Notes under the pieces: model-generated | What the model was told of the DNA's origin: nothing | Seen by the model: the letters and a program-made list of their open reading frames with translations, nothing else | The model's database searches: none | Assembly: GCA_009926815.1 (NCBI GenBank) | Contig: RFOC01000053.1 | Location: 1-10,664 of the forward strand | Origin: Planctomycetota bacterium | GTDB lineage: Bacteria > Planctomycetota > Phycisphaerae > Phycisphaerales > SM1A02 | Length of the DNA stretch: 10,664 bases | Direction of reading: 5' to 3' | Position numbers and translations under genes: made by a program | Part shown: positions 6,180 to 10,664 of the stretch, in pieces | Position numbering within the stretch: position 1 is the stretch's first letter | Layout of the letters: every line of letters begins with the position of its first letter

Positions 6180-6727
6180 ACTGGGCCGCCTTCACGCTGG
6201 CCGCCGCGGCCGCCCTGACGCTGGACGCCTCGTTCATGCCGGTGCTGCGATTCGCGGGGACCACGCCGTCGCTGGTGGGCTGCGTGGCGGCGTTCGTGGC
6301 GCTGCACGCGGATCGCAGGCGTGCCTGGTGGGGGTGCTGGCTGCTGGGCCTGCTGCTGGACTTCTCCAGCCCCGTGGCCGTGGGGGACGCGCTGGGCTTC
6401 GTGCCGGGACCGCATGCGCTGGGCTTCACCTTCGGAGCCGCCGCCATCCTCTCGCTTCGATCCGAGGTGATGCGGCGGAGCATGGTCGCCTCGAGTGCGG
6501 GCACCTTCCTGCTGCTGCTGGGTGCCAGCCTGGTGTGGACGGCCCTGTGGATCGTCCGAGGCCTCTGGCCCGATGCGACGGTGCCCTGGGTGGGCAACTC
6601 CGCCGCCGAACTGGGCCATCAGGCGCTCGATGCACTGGCCTCGGGCATCCTGGCCATTCCCGTCTCGTGGCTGCTTGGCCGCACCTTCGATCACTGGGGC
6701 TTCCCGGCCTCGCGCCGGCGCCGCTGA
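6176..6727 (+). CDS. mreD: Rod shape-determining protein MreD
   Basis: MreD is a multi-pass inner-membrane partner of MreC and MreB. The frame gives 183 residues with about six hydrophobic segments (near 3-20, 30-42, 49-62, 82-95, 105-130 and 152-170). The family pattern is visible in GCWLLGLLLDFSSPVAVGDA and HALGFTFGAAAILSLRSEVM: a Gly-Leu-Leu-x-Asp turn, then a small-residue helix. MreD diverges strongly, so the name rests on this pattern plus its place after mreC. The ATG at 6176 is chosen over an open extension back to 6026 because GGAGG (6164-6168) sits 7 bases before it and ATGA overlaps the mreC stop. No penicillin-binding protein 2 or RodA gene follows, as it does in many mre operons. 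Confidence 0.85.
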   Translation: MNWAAFTLAAAAALTLDASFMPVLRFAGTTPSLVGCVAAFVALHADRRRAWWGCWLLGLLLDFSSPVAVGDALGFVPGPHALGFTFGAAAILSLRSEVMRRSMVASSAGTFLLLLGASLVWTALWIVRGLWPDATVPWVGNSAAELGHQALDALASGILAIPVSWLLGRTFDHWGFPASRRRR

Positions 6728-6739
6728 ACCGCGGGGCCT

Positions 6740-6760
6740 GCGGCGGGTACCCTCCGCCGC
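6740..6760 (+). repeat. Inverted repeat directly before the GlmU-like start
   Basis: GCGGCGG (6740-6746) and CCGCCGC (6754-6760) are exact complements around the loop GTACCCT. The loop side overlaps the palindrome GGGTACCC (6745-6752). The hairpin ends one base before the ATG and fills the place where a ribosome site would be. It could end or slow the mre transcript, or gate translation of the next gene. No T-run follows. Confidence 0.4.
6748..6753 (+). promoter_or_regulatory. Possible -10 element (TACCCT) for a leaderless GlmU-like transcript
   Basis: TACCCT fits TANNNT and ends 8 bases before the ATG at 6762, so a transcript could begin at or near the start codon. A weak -35 candidate, CTGAAC (6724-6729), sits 18 bases upstream. 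The surrounding CGGGTAnC..CTCCG resembles the -10 area of the 2959 promoter (CGGGTATCACTCCG). There is no Shine-Dalgarno site, which fits a leaderless start. Confidence 0.35.
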
Positions 6761-6761
6761 C

Positions 6762-8039
6762 ATGGGCGTCACCCGGATCGTCTTCGAGGATGGTGGGGGT
6801 TCGCTTGGTCCGCTGACGGACCTCCGGATCGCCGCGGAGGTGCGAAGCGGCGCCTTCACCGGGCTGGAGCGGCTGCAGGCGGCGGGGCTGTTCGTGCCCG
6901 CCGACCGCGAGGCCCCGCTCCGCGGTCGCACCACGCTGCCGGTGAACGCGCTGCCCAAGGGAAGCCGATTCCTGCTGCTCAACGGCCGCCTGCTCGAGGT
7001 GCCCGCCGAGGCCGCGAAACTGGCCCAGGGCGAGGCCCTGACGGACCCGATCGATGGCTGCACGCTTGCCGCCTGCGTGGATCGCGAGCAGGCCTCGGCC
7101 TGGCTGTCCGGCCGCGAGCCCTCGCTCAGGAAGTCGCCCGCGGCCACGCCCTGCGTGCTTCGGCGTCCGTGGGACCTGCTGGCCAACGAAGCCTTCGAGC
7201 GGCGGCTGGCGCAGGATGCCGAGGCCCTGCGGGCCCGGTGGAAGTGGGAGGGCGAACTGGCCAAGCCCTCGCAGGTGGCGGCCTGGCGGAACGAGAAGGG
7301 CAAGTCGTGGGCCATGCGGTGGACCGGCAAGCGCACGCGACCCATCGCCTTCGAGGGTGACGCGGTGTTCGTGCACGCCTCCGCGCGCGTGGACGCCTTC
7401 GCCGTGCTCGACAGTCGCGGCGGACCGGTGGTGATCGACCGCGAGGCGGTGATCGGCGCGCACGCCGTGCTGCAGGGACCGGTGTACGTGGGGCCGGGCA
7501 CGCAGGTGGCCCCGCACGCGCTGCTGAAGCCTCGCACCGTGTTCGGACCGCGCTGCCGCGCGGCGGGCGAGGTGGGCGGCACCATCTTCCATGGCGATTC
7601 CAACAAGGCGCATGATGGGCACCTGGGCGACTCCATCGTGGGCCGATGGGTGAACCTGGGCGCCGGCACGGTGAACAGCAACCTGCTGAACACCTACGGC
7701 GAGGTGAGCATGCGGGTGGATGCGGGCTCGCCGCTGGAGCGCACCGGAAGGCAGTTCATGGGCTGCATCCTGGGCGACCACGTGAAGACCGCCATCGGCA
7801 CCCGCATCATGACCGGCACCACGGTGGGCACCGGGGCCATGATCGCCTGCAGCGTGCCGCCACCGGCCTGCACGCCGCGATTCGCCTGGCTGACCGACGA
7901 GGGCCAGAAGGTGCACCGGCTGGACCGCTTCCTGGCCACGGCGGAGATCGTGCTGAAGCGTCGCGGCGAGACGCTGCACCCCGCCGAGCGGGCCACGCTG
8001 GAGGCCCTGCACGCGAAGACCGCTGGATCGGGCTCGTGA
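6762..8039 (+). CDS. Alternative GlmU-type sugar nucleotidyltransferase / acyltransferase-like protein
   Basis: The 425 residues match the divergent GlmU-like family of putative sugar nucleotidyltransferases known from Bacteroidetes and Planctomycetes. That family is proposed to make UDP-GlcNAc, the precursor of peptidoglycan and lipopolysaccharide, in the cytoplasm. The N-terminus has the family opening IVFEDGG..LGPLTDLRIAAEVRSG, followed by a GLERLQ segment. RPWDLLANEAFERRLAQD (136-153) precedes the C-terminal half. From about residue 200 a left-handed beta-helix runs in hexad-like steps (VFVHASARVDAFAVLD, GAHAVLQGPVYVGPGTQVAP). It carries the hallmark HGDSNKAHDGHLGDSIVGRW (277-296) and VNLGAGTVNSNLLNTYGEV. 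The classical GlmU loop LAAGxGTRM is absent, so catalysis is not proven. The ATG at 6762 is preferred over an open extension back to 6495, which would overlap mreD. The stop overlaps the polA start (GTGA). Confidence 0.85.
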   Translation: MGVTRIVFEDGGGSLGPLTDLRIAAEVRSGAFTGLERLQAAGLFVPADREAPLRGRTTLPVNALPKGSRFLLLNGRLLEVPAEAAKLAQGEALTDPIDGCTLAACVDREQASAWLSGREPSLRKSPAATPCVLRRPWDLLANEAFERRLAQDAEALRARWKWEGELAKPSQVAAWRNEKGKSWAMRWTGKRTRPIAFEGDAVFVHASARVDAFAVLDSRGGPVVIDREAVIGAHAVLQGPVYVGPGTQVAPHALLKPRTVFGPRCRAAGEVGGTIFHGDSNKAHDGHLGDSIVGRWVNLGAGTVNSNLLNTYGEVSMRVDAGSPLERTGRQFMGCILGDHVKTAIGTRIMTGTTVGTGAMIACSVPPPACTPRFAWLTDEGQKVHRLDRFLATAEIVLKRRGETLHPAERATLEALHAKTAGSGS

Positions 8040-8788
8040 GCCGCGCGGACGAGCTCTGGATCATCGATGGCCACGCGCAGTTCTTCCGCGCCTATCACGC
8101 GCTGCGGCCGGGCATGCGCAGCCCCATCACCAACGAACCCACGCACATGGTGTTCGGCTTCACGGGACTGCTGCTGAAGCTGCTGCGCGAGCGGAAGCCC
8201 GGCCGGTTGGTGCTGGTGATCGATGCCGCCGGCGATCGCGGCACCTTCCGCAGCGACCTCTACCCCGAGTACAAGGCCCATCGCGAGCCCGCGCCGCAGG
8301 ACTTCGGTCCCCAGGTGGAGCGGTGCGTGGAACTCTGCCGGCTGCTGGGCATTCCGGTGGTGGCGGTGCCTCGCGTGGAGGCGGATGACGCCATCGCCAC
8401 GCTGGTGCGACGCGTTCGGCGCCAGCACCCCACGCGGCAGATCCGCATCCTGAGCCGCGACAAGGACCTGGGGCAGGTGCTCGATGAGCACACGCGGCTG
8501 GTGGATGGGCAGACCGGCGTGGAGATGGACGCGGCCACGCCACGCTCTGGGAAGCCAAGGGCATCCGTCCCGAGCAGGTGGTGGACATGCTCACGCTCAT
8601 GGGCGATCCCGTGGACAACGTGCCTGGGGCGAAGGGCATCGGGCCCAAGACCGCCGCCGCGCTCATCACCAAGTACGGCTCGCTGCAGGGCGTGCTCGAC
8701 CATGTGGCCGAGCTCACGCCGGCCAAGAAGGCGGCCATTCAGGAGGCTCGCGAGGGCTTCGGCCTTGGACGCCAGCTGGTCAGCCTGA
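8036..8788 (+). CDS. polA: DNA polymerase I, N-terminal part of the 5' nuclease domain (frame broken)
   Basis: The GTG at 8036 overlaps the previous stop and opens the PolA 5'-3' exonuclease, which removes RNA primers and flaps in replication and repair. Conserved metal-site stretches are visible: WIIDGHAQFFRAYHA near the start, RSDLYPEYKAHR, VEADDAIATLV (Glu-x-Asp-Asp) and SRDKDLGQVLDE. Agreement with the family stops after GQTGVEMDAAT (about residue 170), at a 5-base tandem duplication. The frame then runs on into an unrelated Arg/Ser/Pro-rich tail to the stop at 8786-8788, 250 residues in all. The rest of the domain continues in another frame from 8545. As written, this product would lack the second metal site and could not be a working nuclease. 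Confidence 0.88.
   Translation: MSRADELWIIDGHAQFFRAYHALRPGMRSPITNEPTHMVFGFTGLLLKLLRERKPGRLVLVIDAAGDRGTFRSDLYPEYKAHREPAPQDFGPQVERCVELCRLLGIPVVAVPRVEADDAIATLVRRVRRQHPTRQIRILSRDKDLGQVLDEHTRLVDGQTGVEMDAATPRSGKPRASVPSRWWTCSRSWAIPWTTCLGRRASGPRPPPRSSPSTARCRACSTMWPSSRRPRRRPFRRLARASALDASWSA
8534..8543 (+). repeat. 5-base tandem duplication (GCCAC x2) causing the polA frameshift
   Basis: Here GCCAC occurs twice in direct succession. Removing one copy joins ...VEMDAAT to LWEAKGIRPEQVVD without loss, which restores a normal PolA reading. The addition of 5 bases moves the downstream frame. It is either a true slippage mutation or an error in the sequence. Confidence 0.85.
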
Positions 8789-10664
8789 AGGAGGACTGCC
8801 CCGTGGAGGCGGGGGTGGAGGATCGCGAGCTGGATCTTGCCCAGGTCGACACCGCCGCCGTTCTGGAACTGCTGCACCAGCTGGGCTTCCATCGGCACCG
8901 CGACGACCTGGCCGAACTCATGGGCGTGAAGGCGGCCGTGCCCGCTGCGCCTGCCGCCCCGGCCAAGCCCCCAGCCGCGAAGAAGCCCTCCGATGGGCCC
9001 TCGCTGTTCGATGCGCCCGTCGAGGAGCCCGCCGCAGCGGTGAGCAGTGCGGATGGCACCTACCGCATGCTGGGCACCAGGCGGGAGATCGAGGCCTTCG
9101 TGGCCGCGGCTCGCAAGGCGGTGCATGGCGGGGCCACGCTGGCGTTCGACACGGAGACGGATGCCCTGGCGCCCACGCGGGCCGGGCTCGTGGGGCTCTC
9201 GCTGGCGTTCGAGCCGCACGCGGGTGTCTACATCCCCATCCGCAGCCCGCAGCCGGATCGGCATCTGGACTGGACGCAGGTGCAGCCGCTGGTGCAGCCG
9301 CTGCTGGAGGACCCCGCGGTGCCCAAGACCGCGCACAACGCCAAGTACGACCTGATCGTGCTGGCCCGCCACGGCGTGCAGGTGCAGGGGCTGGTGGATG
9401 ACACGCTGCTCTCCAGTCACCTGGCCGATGCGGCTCGCGTGGGTCATGGGCTCGATGCCCTGAGCGAGGCGCTGCTGGGCCACCGCAACATTCCCATCGA
9501 CAGCCTGATCGGCAGCGGGGCCAGCCAGCGGCGATTCGACCAGGCGGACCTGGATGCCGCCACCACCTACGCCGCCGAGGACGCCGACATGGCGCTTCGG
9601 CTGCACCAGCACTTCCGGCCGCAGCTGGATCGTCAGGGGCTGGCGGGCCTGCTGGCGGATGTGGAGCTGCCGCTGGTCGGCGTGATCGCCCGCATGGAGC
9701 GGTGGGGCATCCGCGTGGAGGCGGATGAACTGGACCGCCAGCGGGAAGGTCTCGAACGCCGCCTCGAGACGATCCGCGAGAAGGTGATCGCCGCCAGTCC
9801 GCGTGCCTTCAACCTGGATTCACCCAGGCAGCTGGCCGAGGTGCTGTTCAATCCGCCGGATGGTGCCGTGCCGGGCCTTGGCCTGAAGATCGTGAAGCGC
9901 ACCAAGACCGGCGCCAGCACCGACATGGAGGTGCTGGAGAAGCTCTCCGCCGACCCCGCGGTGACCACGCCGGTGCCATCGCTGCTGCTGGAGCACCGGC
10001 AGCTGAGCAAGCTGGTGGGCACCTACCTGGTGGGCCTGAAGGAGGCGATCGACCCCGCGGACGGCCGGGTGCATGCCAGCTTCCACCAGCTGGGGGCCGC
10101 CACCGGACGGCTCTCGAGCAGCGATCCCAACCTGCAGAACATTCCCATCCGCACCGGCGAGGGACGCGAGATCCGCAAGGCGTTCAGGCCGGAGAAGGGC
10201 TTCGTGTTCGCCAGTGCCGACTATTCGCAGATCGAGCTTCGGCTGCTGGCGCACCTGAGCGGTGACCCGGCCCTGGGCGAGGCGTTCCGGCGCGGCGAGG
10301 ACATCCACCGGGCCGTGGCGGCGGAGACCTTCGGCGTGAAGCCCGAGGCCGTCACCGACGAGCAGCGCAGCGCCGCCAAGATGGTGAACTTCGGCATCGT
10401 CTACGGCATCACGCCGTGGGGCCTGGCCCGGCGTCTGGGGCCCGAGGCGGATGTGGCGCGGGCCACGCGGATCATCGAGGACTACAAGAGGCGGTTCAGC
10501 CGCATCGAGTCGTTCCTGCAGGCGTGCGTGGCGCGGGCGAAGGCGGACGGCTTCGTGGCCACCATCCTGGGGCGGAGGCGACCCATTCCGCAGGTGCACT
10601 CGCGCAATCCCAACGAGCGGGCGCTGGGCGAGCGCATGGCCATCAACACGGTGGTGCAGGGCAG
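8545..10664 (+). CDS. polA: DNA polymerase I, main part (end of 5' nuclease, proofreading and polymerase domains), 3' partial
   Basis: This frame stays open to the window end and continues the gene begun at 8036. It starts with LWEAKGIRPEQVVD and the second nuclease metal site plus helix-hairpin-helix (MGDPVDNVPGAKGIGPKT). An Ala/Pro/Lys linker follows near 8930-9050. The 3'-5' exonuclease is complete: Exo I FDTETDAL, Exo II AHNAKYDLIV, Exo III YAAEDADMALRLH, so proofreading is probably active. The polymerase domain shows TGRLSSSDPNLQNIPIR, motif A ADYSQIELRLLAHLSGD (Asp codon 10219) and the O-helix AAKMVNFGIVYGI with the family Phe. Motif C lies beyond the window. Without the upstream part, starts at GTG 8581 or ATG 8587 could give a Klenow-like enzyme, but I see no ribosome site for this. 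Confidence 0.93.

Noticed and set aside
6495..6761. Upstream extension of the GlmU-like gene
   Set aside because: It overlaps mreD over most of its length, and the family N-terminus begins at the ATG at 6762.
8530..8550. Programmed ribosomal frameshift in polA
   Set aside because: There is no slippery heptamer or downstream stimulator that I can see, and an exact 5-base tandem repeat explains the break more simply.
5876..9612. Further long minus-strand frames opposite mreD, the GlmU-like gene and polA
   Set aside because: They have the same antisense pattern, no family motifs, and would conflict with a continuous plus-strand operon.
1..10664. Defence island, prophage, mobile element, CRISPR array or RNA gene
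   Set aside because: All genes but two small or unnamed ones belong to housekeeping envelope and replication families. I found no direct-repeat array, transposase, integrase, attachment repeat or tRNA-like fold.

Overview
This very GC-rich window (about 70% by eye) carries only plus-strand genes, tightly packed, of an envelope, cell-shape and DNA-replication neighbourhood. I see no tRNA, rRNA, CRISPR array, insertion sequence, integrase or T-run terminator. The best guess for the source is a high-GC member of the Planctomycetota, perhaps class Phycisphaerae. This rests on the alternative GlmU-like protein, on the coiled-coil plus small membrane protein set in front of mreB, and on weak or absent Shine-Dalgarno sites before some genes. 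It is inference, not proof.

Layout: (1) 1-213, the last part of accD (fatty-acid synthesis). (2) 218-2962, one 914-residue frame joining a complete apolipoprotein N-acyltransferase (Lnt, catalytic Glu284/Lys365/Cys425) to a HEAT-repeat domain that starts with what looks like its own lipoprotein signal peptide (Cys566). A possible internal leaderless start lies at 1823. (3) 2963-3090, a non-coding leader with a TTGACA...TATCAC promoter and two small hairpins. (4) 3091-6727, a cell-shape operon: a TTG-started coiled-coil membrane protein with an MreC-like C-terminal domain, a GTG-started 53-residue membrane protein, mreB, mreC and mreD. An 82-base spacer with a hairpin and a perfect 16-base palindrome lies before mreB. 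(5) 6762-8039, an alternative GlmU-type protein (nucleotidyltransferase-like part plus left-handed beta-helix). (6) 8036-10664, DNA polymerase I, running off the window end and broken by a 5-base tandem duplication (GCCAC twice, 8534-8543) inside the 5' nuclease domain.

How the parts fit: AccD feeds membrane lipid synthesis, and Lnt uses phospholipid acyl chains to finish lipoproteins. The Mre proteins organise wall synthesis along the cell side, and the GlmU-like protein probably contributes to the UDP-GlcNAc supply for wall precursors. PolA is a housekeeping neighbour joined to the GlmU-like gene by a 4-base overlap. The points most worth a second look are the Lnt-lipoprotein fusion, the second MreC-like protein and small membrane protein ahead of mreB, and the polA frameshift.
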